This document shows, piece after piece, positions 1-8,498 of a stretch of DNA of 64,000 nucleotides. The notes below the pieces were generated by a model. That model had not been told where the DNA came from and made no database searches. It was given only the letters and a program-made list of their open reading frames with translations. This DNA comes from CAZLLE01 sp964560425 (lineage in GTDB: Bacteria > Campylobacterota > Campylobacteria > Campylobacterales > QNZT01), in assembly GCA_964560425.1 (NCBI GenBank), contig CAZLLE010000033.1, positions 1-64,000 of the forward strand, in the 5' to 3' direction. The position numbers and the translations under genes were made by a program. Positions within the stretch are counted from its first letter, which is position 1. Each line of letters opens with the position of its first letter.

Positions 1-948
1 TTCTGCCTGCGTTGATAATCTCCAATCACTAAAACCAGCAAAATCTAAATTATCACACCTTGTAATAGCACCAGCTCTAGTACTATGACCTATTTGATTA
101 TTTTGCCACAATAGATTTGTTTGAGTATCAAGAGCAGTACCATTAGCTGTATCTACGCTAAAACGTTTACTACCTACGACAGCATTCACAATAACCGTTC
201 TAGTAACTTCTGTTGCATTATTCCCTGAACTATCTTGAACATTATAAGTAACGGTATAGGTATTAGCTACAGATGTATCTACTGGATTTACTAGTACAAT
301 ACTACCTGTAATATTTCCATCTATATTATCAGTTGCTTTTGCTCCTGCATCGGTATAAGTATCTCCAACATTTAGTTGTACGGTGGCATCTCCCTGTAGT
401 GTAATCACTGGTTTTGTTGTATCTGTAGTTTGCGATACCTCAGAATGATCTTTTAAATGTTGAACAGCCTCGTCTTCAGAGACCAATTCCACACCTAATA
501 TTCCTTCTATCTCTAGAACAGTTAAATCACCTAAACTTTTTTGAGTATTTGAAAAAAGTTCCTTTAGATTATTATCTAACCAAATATTTGCTGTACTTCC
601 ATCATTTAATGATTGAAGAAATCTAGCAATTTTAATAACTTTTTCATTGTCAAAACTACTTCTAGAAACCCCAACTAAATCTTGAATAAATACTTTAGAA
701 TCACTAGGCATTGCACCCATACTACCTATTTCCAATGAACCAACAAAAAATTTAACAGGAAAAACAGAACATTCAAACCATCCATCTTGATCTGTTTTAT
801 CTACTTTGACACCACATTTATAGGTTAGATTCCCTACAGGAGAATCTATCACCTGCCCACGGCTTGTATCCACACTTCCCAAAATAAAAAAAGTACCTAC
901 TAAAAGAACCATAAAGAGTTTTAAACTCTTATTATATTGCCTAAACAC
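1..948 (-). CDS. Secreted DUF5011/DUF1566 surface protein, partial (C-terminus off left edge)
   Basis: I translated this frame by hand: it is open for 316 codons and runs off the left edge. The GTG at 948 is chosen as start because AGGGG lies 6 nt upstream and translation from it gives a signal peptide (MFRQYNKSLKLFMVLLVGTF, then FILGS). An N-terminal region of about 150 residues resembles nothing I recognise. Around residues 180-260 is a bacterial Ig-like DUF5011 domain (PVITLQGDATVQLNVGDTYT, later DAGAKATDNIDGNI). The edge holds the start of a DUF1566/Lcl C-terminal-like domain (DTQTNLLWQNN, GFSDWRLST). Such proteins are exported and often cell-surface; a ligand cannot be named. Confidence 0.75.
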   Translation of the reverse strand, partial: MFRQYNKSLKLFMVLLVGTFFILGSVDTSRGQVIDSPVGNLTYKCGVKVDKTDQDGWFECSVFPVKFFVGSLEIGSMGAMPSDSKVFIQDLVGVSRSSFDNEKVIKIARFLQSLNDGSTANIWLDNNLKELFSNTQKSLGDLTVLEIEGILGVELVSEDEAVQHLKDHSEVSQTTDTTKPVITLQGDATVQLNVGDTYTDAGAKATDNIDGNITGSIVLVNPVDTSVANTYTVTYNVQDSSGNNATEVTRTVIVNAVVGSKRFSVDTANGTALDTQTNLLWQNNQIGHSTRAGAITRCDNLDFAGFSDWRLSTQAE

Positions 949-1178
949 ACATAACCCCTTGTCATTTTTTTGACTAAATTAATAATTATCTGCTACAAAA
1001 TAAGATTATTAATTAAGCCTAAAATAGAGATTAACTACTCAACGCTTCAATAATACTTAATTTATTTTTAATTTTTTATATTAAAAATTAAAATTAATCT
1101 ATATATTAAATATTTTTAATTTTCTCAAGAAAAAAAATAAAATATACTATTGTTAAAATTTATTTTTACATCTAAGAA

Positions 1179-1197
1179 GTGTAACCTTAAGTTACAC
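1179..1197. promoter_or_regulatory. Perfect 7-bp inverted repeat, possible operator
   Basis: GTGTAAC, a CTTAA spacer and GTTACAC form a perfect inverted repeat about 90 bp upstream of the metY -10 element. No U-run follows on either strand, so an operator is more likely than a terminator. The cognate regulator is unknown. Confidence 0.35.
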
Positions 1198-1288
1198 CCA
1201 ACCAAATGATAAGCCCACTTTTTTTCAAATATATCCAAACAAAAATAGTTGTACTATTATCCCTTAACTAATAAATAAAAAAAAATAG

Positions 1289-1294
1289 TATAAT
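1289..1294 (+). promoter_or_regulatory. Probable -10 element for metY operon
   Basis: A consensus TATAAT sits 27 nt before the metY start in an A-rich context. Campylobacterota sigma-70 promoters typically have a -10 box and a periodic AT-rich upstream region rather than a -35 box, and this fits. Confidence 0.5.
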
Positions 1295-1321
1295 CTTCTC
1301 CAAACGAAGGAAAGTACTAAA

Positions 1322-2584
1322 ATGCAAGACAAAACAAAAGTAATTCATGTAGGTTATGAGAAAGATAATCAAGCTACTATAGCTGTGCCTATTTATCAAA
1401 GTACTGCGTATGAGTTTAGAGATACTGAACATGCTGCCAATCTTTTTGAGCTTAAAGAGCTTGGTAATATCTATACAAGACTTATGAATCCTACAACTGA
1501 TGTATTTGAAAAACGATTTGCTTCACTAGAGAATGGAGCTGCGGCAATTGCTACTTCTAGTGGTATGGCTGCTATATTTAATACTATTGCAAATGTGGCA
1601 GAGGCAGGTGATAATATTATTTGTGCTAGTAAATTGTATGGTGGTACAGTTACTCTTACAGGGCATACTATTAAAAGGTTTGGTATTGAGGCTAGATATT
1701 TTGATGTACATAATCCACAAGAGTTAGAAGAGCTTATAGATGAGAAGACAAAACTAATTCTTTTTGAAAGTATTACTAATCCTAGCATTGATGTGCCAGA
1801 TTTTGATGGAATTGTATCTATTGCAGATAGACATGGTATTTTAACTGCTGTTGATAATACGGTAGCTACTCCTATTCACTGTAAACCTCTTGATTTGGGT
1901 TGTGATCTTAGTATTCATTCTGCTAGTAAATATACAACAGGTCAGGGATTGGCAATTGGTGGTATTATTGTAGAGCGTAAAAATTTGGTTGAAAAAATCA
2001 AAGATAATCCTAGATATTATCACTTTAATGAACCAGATGCTAGTTATCATGGACTTATTTATAGTGATATTCCTCTTCCTCTATTCTCACTTCGTGTACG
2101 ATTAGCACTTTTGAGAGATTTAGGGGCAACTCCTAGCCCTTTTAATAGTTGGTTATTTATCCAAGGATTAGAGCATCTTCCTCTTCGTATGAAACAACAT
2201 AGCTCTTCAGCTCTTGAAATTGCAAAATTTTTGGAAGCTCACCCAAAAGTAAAAAAGGTAAATTATCCAGGATTAGAGAGTGATATAAATTACTCTTATG
2301 CTCAAAAATATATTCATGGTGGCAATAGTGGACTTTTGAGTTTTGAGGTAGAAAATTTTGAAGAGGCTCGTCGCATTGCTGATCAAACAGAGCTTTTTTC
2401 ACTTGTAGTAAATATTGGAGATAGCAAATCAATTATTACTCACCCTGCAAGTACAACTCATCAACAACTTTCAGCTGATGAACTAAAAGCGGCAGGTGTA
2501 CCTCAAGCTCTTATACGACTTAGTGTTGGACTAGAAGATAGTATTGACCTAATTGACGATCTAAAACAGGCATTAGAGGCATAA
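1322..2584 (+). CDS. metY: O-acetylhomoserine sulfhydrylase (PLP-dependent)
   Basis: Cytoplasmic enzyme of the Cys/Met-metabolism PLP family that makes homocysteine from O-acetylhomoserine and sulfide (direct sulfhydrylation). The 420-residue length fits MetY rather than the shorter cystathionine gamma-synthase. The PLP lysine is Lys203 in SASKYTTGQG, with the N-terminal PIYQSTAYEF motif and C-terminal ITHPASTTH and RLSVGLED motifs. metX starts directly after its stop codon, so substrate synthesis and use are coupled. Other Cys/Met-family activities are possible but less likely given metX. Confidence 0.9.
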   Translation: MQDKTKVIHVGYEKDNQATIAVPIYQSTAYEFRDTEHAANLFELKELGNIYTRLMNPTTDVFEKRFASLENGAAAIATSSGMAAIFNTIANVAEAGDNIICASKLYGGTVTLTGHTIKRFGIEARYFDVHNPQELEELIDEKTKLILFESITNPSIDVPDFDGIVSIADRHGILTAVDNTVATPIHCKPLDLGCDLSIHSASKYTTGQGLAIGGIIVERKNLVEKIKDNPRYYHFNEPDASYHGLIYSDIPLPLFSLRVRLALLRDLGATPSPFNSWLFIQGLEHLPLRMKQHSSSALEIAKFLEAHPKVKKVNYPGLESDINYSYAQKYIHGGNSGLLSFEVENFEEARRIADQTELFSLVVNIGDSKSIITHPASTTHQQLSADELKAAGVPQALIRLSVGLEDSIDLIDDLKQALEA

Positions 2585-3688
2585 TTGAAAATTACAACTT
2601 CTGTAGAAACATTTACAAATCCACTATATCTTGAGAGTGGAAGAATATTAGAGCCTTATGAACTTATTTACGAGACTTATGGGCAGATGAATGAGGATAA
2701 AAGTAATGTTGTCGTCGTCTGCCATGCTCTCACAGGTAGTCACCATGCAGCAGGTAGATATGAAGGAGATAGAAAAGTTGGTTGGTGGGATAGCATTATT
2801 GGCGATCACAAAGCTATTGACACAACCAAATATTTTGTTATCTGCGTAAATGTTATAGGAAGCTGTTTTGGCTCTACTGGTCCTATGAGTGAGCAATATC
2901 CTTCACTCAAGCCTTATCGTCTGAAATTTCCTGTTATTACTATAACAGACATGGTAAAAGCTCAACGAATCCTCTTTGATAGATTAGGCATTCATCATGT
3001 ACATGCTATTATTGGCGGTTCTATGGGGGGAATGCAGACACTCTGTTTTGCACTTGAATATCCAAAATTTGCCTCAAAACATATCATGTTAGCATCTACT
3101 TATGCTACACGACCTTGGGCTATTGCTTTTAATAAAGTAGCAAGAGAGGCTATCATTAAGGACCCTGATTTTAAAAATGGTTACTATAATCCAGATGAGA
3201 TTAAAAAAAATGGATTATCAGGACTCTCAACAGGAAGAATGTGTGGATATTTGAGTTATCTTAGTCCCGATTCAATGGAGAAAAAGTTTGGTAGAAACTA
3301 TGTAGAGACTGATGGTCTATATGAGCTTTTTGGACGATTTCAAGTAGAGAGATATTTAGATTATAATGGAAATCATTTTGTTACTTGGTTTGATCCCTTA
3401 AGTTATCTTTATATTACAAAAGCAATTAATATTTTTGACTCTGCAAGGAACTTTGATTCACTTGAACACTCTCTTAAAAGAATTAAAAATAAACTAACCC
3501 TTATAGCTTTTGAAGGTGATTTACTTTTTTTGCCTAAAGAAATGAAAAGGATAGAAAATACTCTCCAAGCCCTACAAAAAGGGCATTTGGTGAAATATAT
3601 TCAAATTGATAGTAATTATGGTCATGATGGCTTTTTAGTGGAAATAAATAAGTTTGAAAAGTATATAATAGAGGCATTAGAGGAGTGA
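2585..3688 (+). CDS. metX: Homoserine O-acetyltransferase
   Basis: Alpha/beta-hydrolase-fold acyltransferase that transfers acetyl (in some members succinyl) from CoA to homoserine, giving the substrate for MetY next door. The nucleophile is Ser146 in GGSMGGMQ, with probable Asp312 (FEGD) and His347 (YGHDGF) completing the triad. The family motif VVCHALTGSHHAAGRY is near the N-terminus. Start is TTG directly after the metY stop, with GAGG inside the metY 3' end as ribosome-binding site. Length 367 residues is normal. Confidence 0.9.
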   Translation: MKITTSVETFTNPLYLESGRILEPYELIYETYGQMNEDKSNVVVVCHALTGSHHAAGRYEGDRKVGWWDSIIGDHKAIDTTKYFVICVNVIGSCFGSTGPMSEQYPSLKPYRLKFPVITITDMVKAQRILFDRLGIHHVHAIIGGSMGGMQTLCFALEYPKFASKHIMLASTYATRPWAIAFNKVAREAIIKDPDFKNGYYNPDEIKKNGLSGLSTGRMCGYLSYLSPDSMEKKFGRNYVETDGLYELFGRFQVERYLDYNGNHFVTWFDPLSYLYITKAINIFDSARNFDSLEHSLKRIKNKLTLIAFEGDLLFLPKEMKRIENTLQALQKGHLVKYIQIDSNYGHDGFLVEINKFEKYIIEALEE

Positions 3689-3694
3689 ATCGCC

Positions 3695-3892
3695 ATGAAC
3701 TTTGAAGAGAAAGTAGAGAAATCTAAAACTATTTTAGAGCAATTAATGGATCCTGAAATTACTTTACAAAAGAGTGTAGAGTTGTATAAAGAGGGGATGA
3801 ACGAGCTTAGTCAAGCACAAAAACTTCTAGAAGAAGCAAAGATAGAATTTCTAGAGTATCAAAAGAGAGATCAAAGGAAGAATGAATCATGA
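3695..3892 (+). CDS. xseB: Exodeoxyribonuclease VII small subunit
   Basis: A 65-residue helical protein with the XseB pattern: FEEKVEKSKTILEQLMDPEI, then SVELYKEGMNELSQAQKLLEEAK. It binds the XseA large subunit to form the single-strand exonuclease; xseA is not in this window. GAGGAG lies upstream of the ATG. It overlaps the next gene by 4 nt (ATGA), so it is co-translated with the metYX run. Confidence 0.85.
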   Translation: MNFEEKVEKSKTILEQLMDPEITLQKSVELYKEGMNELSQAQKLLEEAKIEFLEYQKRDQRKNES

Positions 3893-4689
3893 AAATAGCA
3901 GCCCTGCAACTATCAACACTGCCACTGAGTAATTCCAAGTTAAATGAATATCTTAAAAATTGCCAAGCAAAAGGTATTCGTATTGTTGTATTAGGAGAGT
4001 ATGTTCTAAATAACTTTTTTAAAGATATTGAGAAGATGCCAAAAATACTTATTAAAGAACAGAGTGCATATAAAATCGAAGCATTGGAGAGTTATGCAAT
4101 ACTTTACAATTTGACAATTGTTGCTCCACTAGTAATAGTGGAGAATAATAAAGTTTATAAAACAGTAGCAAAATTTTCTCCGACTGGCACAACATATAGA
4201 AAACAGGCTTTTTTAATCAACGACAGAAGATGGAATGAGGAAGCATTTTTTGACAATGAGATGAATAGCGATATAGAACCTATGATATTTGAAGCAAATG
4301 GACTTACTTTTGGAGTAATCAATGGTTTTGAAATTCACTTTGACGCTCTTTGGTTGCGTCTTATGAATGCTGGAGTAAATGTAGTTCTTTTACCAACTGT
4401 CTCTACTTTTGGATCAAACCTAAGATGGAATGAGATTCTAAAAACAAGAGCTTTTCTAAATGGTCTATATATTCTTAGAGTCAACAGAATAGGAAGTTAT
4501 CATGATAAAAATACCTTTTTAGAGTTTTATGGAGAGACATACTTGGTAAACCCTGATGGCAATATTGAGAGTTCTCTTACTCATCAAGAAGATATGCTAA
4601 TTGCTTCTATTGATAAACGAGAGTTAAAGAGTGCAAATCAAACATGGCAATTTAAAGATCAATTAAAACAGAGAGGTCTACTTGTCTAA
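3889..4689 (+). CDS. Carbon-nitrogen hydrolase (nitrilase) fold protein lacking the catalytic Cys
   Basis: The fold is that of the nitrilase superfamily: N-terminal IAALQLSTLPL, Glu37 in VVLGEYVL, Lys105 in YRKQAF, then the strand-elbow GLTFGVINGFEIHFD and a C-terminal RVNRIG segment. Members use a Glu-Lys-Cys triad. Here the elbow that normally reads like ICYDLRF reads NGFEIHF, so Gly146 takes the Cys position, and the only cysteine (Cys25) is elsewhere. Hydrolysis by the usual mechanism is therefore unlikely; a binding or regulatory role is inferred. It overlaps xseB by 4 nt and the ThiF-like gene by 8 nt. Confidence 0.75.
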   Translation: MKIAALQLSTLPLSNSKLNEYLKNCQAKGIRIVVLGEYVLNNFFKDIEKMPKILIKEQSAYKIEALESYAILYNLTIVAPLVIVENNKVYKTVAKFSPTGTTYRKQAFLINDRRWNEEAFFDNEMNSDIEPMIFEANGLTFGVINGFEIHFDALWLRLMNAGVNVVLLPTVSTFGSNLRWNEILKTRAFLNGLYILRVNRIGSYHDKNTFLEFYGETYLVNPDGNIESSLTHQEDMLIASIDKRELKSANQTWQFKDQLKQRGLLV

Positions 4690-5350
4690 CTATTTCCATA
4701 GACAAATTCAACTATGGGGAGAGGATAGACAAAATTCACTCCAACACAAAACTATTGCTATTATCGGCTGTGGAGGGCTTGGTTGCTCTTTGGCTGTAGC
4801 ATTGGGAAGTTCTGGCATTGGTACAATTCATCTTATAGATTTTGATAAGGTTGAACTACATAATATACATAGGCAGATTGGTTTTGGCATGGAAGATGTA
4901 GGAGAATACAAATCCAAAGCCCTATCTTCACATATCAAAAATCGCTCACCTTTTGTTGAAGTTATCTCTCATGAGGTAGATTTTGAGGCATTTTCTACTC
5001 TTAATAATAGTCTTGATCTAATTATAGATGCTACAGATAATCTACAAGTAAGAGCCAAAATTGACCAATATGCAACAAAAATCAAAGTACCTTGGATTTA
5101 TGGTTCTGTTGAAGAGTTTAATGGTCAAGTATGTTTCTTTGATAAAAGTGACTTCTCTGCTTTTAAAATAAGTGACAAAAAGCCAGAAGGAATTGCAGCA
5201 CCAATTGTAATGCACATCGCTTCACTTCAAGCAAATTTGGCGATCAGGTTTTTGGTTGATCTACCAATCAAAAAAGATCTACTCTATTATCTATATTTTG
5301 ATAATAAAGGTGAATTAATTACTCAAAAATTTAAGATGCCCCAATCATGA
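4682..5350 (+). CDS. ThiF/MoeB/HesA-family adenylyltransferase-like protein
   Basis: Rossmann-fold E1-like protein of 222 residues. The nucleotide loop GCGGLG is at residues 29-34, followed by HLIDFDKVELHNIHRQIGFG and the DATDN motif. Relatives adenylate the C-terminus of sulfur-carrier proteins (ThiS, MoaD) or activate carboxylates. The CxxC zinc pairs of MoeB/ThiF are not present, so the substrate may differ. Start is TTG, overlapping the previous gene by 8 nt, with GAGAGG upstream. No ThiS/MoaD-like partner is nearby. Confidence 0.75.
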   Translation: MSNYFHRQIQLWGEDRQNSLQHKTIAIIGCGGLGCSLAVALGSSGIGTIHLIDFDKVELHNIHRQIGFGMEDVGEYKSKALSSHIKNRSPFVEVISHEVDFEAFSTLNNSLDLIIDATDNLQVRAKIDQYATKIKVPWIYGSVEEFNGQVCFFDKSDFSAFKISDKKPEGIAAPIVMHIASLQANLAIRFLVDLPIKKDLLYYLYFDNKGELITQKFKMPQS

Positions 5351-5559
5351 ACGATCAACAAAAAGCAAAAGAGCAGAGACTCAAAGAGATAGAAGAGATG
5401 CTTAAAAATTATGGTGGTCAATTAGAGATTGATCCATTTGTACTCAAATATCTCTCACTTGATGAATTAGATTCAATTCTACTTGGACTTTTAAAACGCC
5501 AAGAATCTATCATAGAAAACAATCATGAGTGGCTACAGCAATTTAAAAAAGATCTATAG
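5347..5559 (+). CDS. Small conserved-looking protein of unknown function
   Basis: 70 residues, acidic/lysine-rich and probably helical: a coiled-coil-like N-terminus (KEQRLKEIEEMLKNYGG), a short central segment (IDPFVLKYLSLDELDSILLG) and a basic tail. No signal peptide or membrane segment. It overlaps the ThiF-like stop by 4 nt (ATGA) and ends 5 nt before mutS7, so translational coupling supports a real gene. I do not recognise a family. Confidence 0.65.
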   Translation: MNDQQKAKEQRLKEIEEMLKNYGGQLEIDPFVLKYLSLDELDSILLGLLKRQESIIENNHEWLQQFKKDL

Positions 5560-5564
5560 TTTTT

Positions 5565-8498
5565 ATGAATACAATCGAAAAACTTCTTAGTAATAAGAAA
5601 AAGTTATTAACAGAGATATATTTTGATCTTCAAGAGTATTTTGAAAAAAAATATGGCAAAGATGCACTTGTTATTATAGAGATTGGTACTTTTTTTGAAG
5701 TCTATGAAGTCAATAATGATAAGCGAAAAGTAGGCAAAGCAAAAGAGATTGCCGAACTTTTAAACATTCAACTCACAAGAAAAAACAAATCAATATTAGA
5801 AAATTCAGAGAAGAATCCACTCCTTGCAGGAGTACCTTCTGTCTCACTTGATCGCTACCTAAATAGATTAATTGCCACCAAAAAATATACTATCATAATA
5901 GTCAAACAAAAGGGTGAAGTACCAAATCTTTCAAGATATGTATCAAATATTATCTCTCCTGGTACAAATTTTGAGTATTTGAGTGAACCAACCGAAAATA
6001 ACATCGTTTCCATTCTAATAGACCAAAATCTAGGTATCTACTCTGCTGGATATGCAGCAATTGATGTAAGTACAGGCAAAACCATTGTAAATGAGATTCA
6101 TAGTAGCCGTGATGATAAAACCTACGCATTAGATGAAATTTTTAATCTTTTGCAGACATACTCCACAAGTGAACTCATTATTACGCTAAATAACAAAGAT
6201 ATTAACTTAGAATGGATCTCTAATTATTTGGAGCTTGGAAATTTTCATACAATTATAAATGAGAAACGGCACAAAATTAGTTTTCAAAATAGACTATTTA
6301 CAGAAGTATTTGAGATAAACTCTTTTTTAAGTGCAATTGAATATCTTGATCTTGAAAGACACCCATATACATCTGAAGCCCTCTCTTGCTTGATAGATTT
6401 TATTATTGAACATGATGAGAGCATTATCAAAAAGATGAATAGACCCAAATTTTTAGGAGGAAAACGATTTGTTTATATAGGAAATAATGCCCTTGAACAA
6501 CTGAGCATAATCTCAAAAGATCCTCATGAAGCTACTCTTCTCAAACTAATAGACAAAACATCTACAGCATTTGGCAAAAGACTTCTAAAAGAGAGGCTTC
6601 TAAATCCAATATTTGACAAAGATATATTAGAGGAGAGATATGATCTAAGCCAAAAGCTTCTTGATTGTACAGATACATTTGATACTTATTTAAAACAGAT
6701 TTATGACCTAGAGAGGATTCAAAGACGGCTAAATCTCAAAAAACTACATCCAATTGAACTCACATATATATACATGTCGCTAGAGTCTATAACCAATCTT
6801 TTAGACAAAGCGAAAGAGAGAGATATCAAGATAGACAATAAACTTCTTGATGAAGCTATGGAGTTTAAAAAACTTCTTGAGGTTAGTTTTGATTTAGATA
6901 AGTGTGCTAAGTTTCGTATTGATCAGATTAATGATAATATATTTAGAGAGGGGATATATCCTACCCTTGATAAAATTGTCAAAAAACAGCACAAAGAGCA
7001 CTCAAAACTAGAGATGGTTCGAGATCATATCAATCAACTTTTTCAAAAAGACAAACTCTTTTCTGCTGATGCAAATTATACAGTGCTTAACTATCTTGAG
7101 AGTGAGGGTTATCATATTAACCTTACCAAAAATAGATTTTTACTTATTGAAAAGGCACTCAAAGAGTCATTTATCACTATTGATGAAAAACACTATTTCT
7201 TCAAAGATTTTCACTATAAACAGCTCAAAAATAGTGTCAAAATCCAATCTAGGCTTTTTGATGAGATTACTCAAAACTTTGAATCCAACCAAATTAAACT
7301 TATCGCTATTGTCAAGGAGAGATATATTGAGAGCTTAGATAATATAGAGCATCAATTTTCAAACCTCATTGACAAACTTATACTATTTGTGGCAAATATT
7401 GATGTAGCAATATCAAATGCCAAATGTGCCACAAATCTTAATCTAACTCGTCCAATTATAGAAGAGGGAAATTTTTATGAAGCTATTGCACTCAGACACC
7501 CAATAATAGAGTCAAATGAGAAGAGCGGTATCTATATTCCAAATGATATATATTTAGGAGAGATAAAAGATAAAGTATCCAATCAACACACTACCATCAA
7601 AGCAAGTGATAATGAGGATATAAAAGGTGTACTTCTTTATGGAATAAACTCTAGTGGTAAATCTTCACTCATGAAGAGTATAGGAATCTCTGTAATTTTG
7701 GCTCAAGCTGGTTTTTTTGTACCTGCACAAAAGATGAGATTTTCAATGTATGACAAAATATTTACAAGAATCGTATCAAAAGATAATCTATACAAAGGTC
7801 TCTCTACATTTAGTGTGGAGATGATGGAACTCAAAAACATATTTAATCGTGCAAATGCAAAAAGTTTAGTTTTAGGAGATGAGATCAGCCAAGGAACAGA
7901 GACAGAATCAGCTCTTGCTATTGTATCTAGTGCTATTTTAAAACTCATAAGCCTTAAATCTACATTTATATTTGCCACACACCTACACCAACTAGGGAAT
8001 ATCTCTCAACTTCAAAATATAAAATATCTAATACTTCTACATTTAGGTGTAAAATATGATGAAAAGAGTGATAAACTCCTATACAATCGTACCCTTCAAA
8101 TAGGAATGGGAGATTCTCTTTATGGATTAGAGTTTGCAAAATCCCTACACATGGATAAAGATTTTATCAAAAATGCCTACTCAATCAGAGATCAATTAAC
8201 AAATTCACAAAGTGAACTAAAACAACTAAGCCAACAAAAAACTAGCAAATATAATAGAAAACTTTTTATCAGTAAATGTGCATTATGTGATGAAAGAGTT
8301 GATGATACACACCATATCATACCTCAGCAAAAAGCGGATAAAAATGGCTATATTAACCACTTTCATAAAAACCACAAATATAATCTTATTGCACTATGCA
8401 AAAAGCATCATAAATTAGTACATGAAGGTAAAATTATAATTAATGGCTTTATCATGAGTGAAGATGGTCTAAAACTGCACTATGAAGAGTTGAGTTAA
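5565..8498 (+). CDS. MutS7-type mismatch-repair ATPase with C-terminal HNH nuclease domain
   Basis: 977 residues. The N-terminus has a MutS mismatch-recognition domain with the Phe-X-Glu motif (Phe43-Glu45, EIGTFFEVYEV). The connector, lever and clamp regions follow, and then the ABC-type ATPase: Walker A GINSSGKSS at 693-701, Walker B Asp772-Glu773 (LGDEISQGTE) and FATHLHQL. After the ATPase comes an HNH domain: Cys905/Cys908, His916-His917, Asn940, and Cys945 with His948/949. This architecture is that of the MutS7 subfamily reported from Campylobacterota, giant viruses and octocoral mitochondria. It may combine mismatch sensing and strand cutting in one protein. It ends exactly where the convergent protease gene ends. 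Confidence 0.9.
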   Translation: MNTIEKLLSNKKKLLTEIYFDLQEYFEKKYGKDALVIIEIGTFFEVYEVNNDKRKVGKAKEIAELLNIQLTRKNKSILENSEKNPLLAGVPSVSLDRYLNRLIATKKYTIIIVKQKGEVPNLSRYVSNIISPGTNFEYLSEPTENNIVSILIDQNLGIYSAGYAAIDVSTGKTIVNEIHSSRDDKTYALDEIFNLLQTYSTSELIITLNNKDINLEWISNYLELGNFHTIINEKRHKISFQNRLFTEVFEINSFLSAIEYLDLERHPYTSEALSCLIDFIIEHDESIIKKMNRPKFLGGKRFVYIGNNALEQLSIISKDPHEATLLKLIDKTSTAFGKRLLKERLLNPIFDKDILEERYDLSQKLLDCTDTFDTYLKQIYDLERIQRRLNLKKLHPIELTYIYMSLESITNLLDKAKERDIKIDNKLLDEAMEFKKLLEVSFDLDKCAKFRIDQINDNIFREGIYPTLDKIVKKQHKEHSKLEMVRDHINQLFQKDKLFSADANYTVLNYLESEGYHINLTKNRFLLIEKALKESFITIDEKHYFFKDFHYKQLKNSVKIQSRLFDEITQNFESNQIKLIAIVKERYIESLDNIEHQFSNLIDKLILFVANIDVAISNAKCATNLNLTRPIIEEGNFYEAIALRHPIIESNEKSGIYIPNDIYLGEIKDKVSNQHTTIKASDNEDIKGVLLYGINSSGKSSLMKSIGISVILAQAGFFVPAQKMRFSMYDKIFTRIVSKDNLYKGLSTFSVEMMELKNIFNRANAKSLVLGDEISQGTETESALAIVSSAILKLISLKSTFIFATHLHQLGNISQLQNIKYLILLHLGVKYDEKSDKLLYNRTLQIGMGDSLYGLEFAKSLHMDKDFIKNAYSIRDQLTNSQSELKQLSQQKTSKYNRKLFISKCALCDERVDDTHHIIPQQKADKNGYINHFHKNHKYNLIALCKKHHKLVHEGKIIINGFIMSEDGLKLHYEELS

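Larger units (their letters stand above)
949..1321. other. Intergenic region between divergent genes, very AT-rich
   Basis: 373 bp separate the leftward secreted-protein gene from metY. I see no gene. The middle (about 1040-1140) is almost pure A/T. Two elements stand out: the perfect inverted repeat at 1179-1197 and the -10-like TATAAT at 1289-1294. The metY ribosome-binding site is AAGGA at 1307-1311. Confidence 0.6.

Noticed and set aside
949..1321. SAM or other riboswitch upstream of metY
   Set aside because: No conserved four-way-junction pattern or attenuator hairpin with U-run; only a short palindrome and a -10 box are visible.
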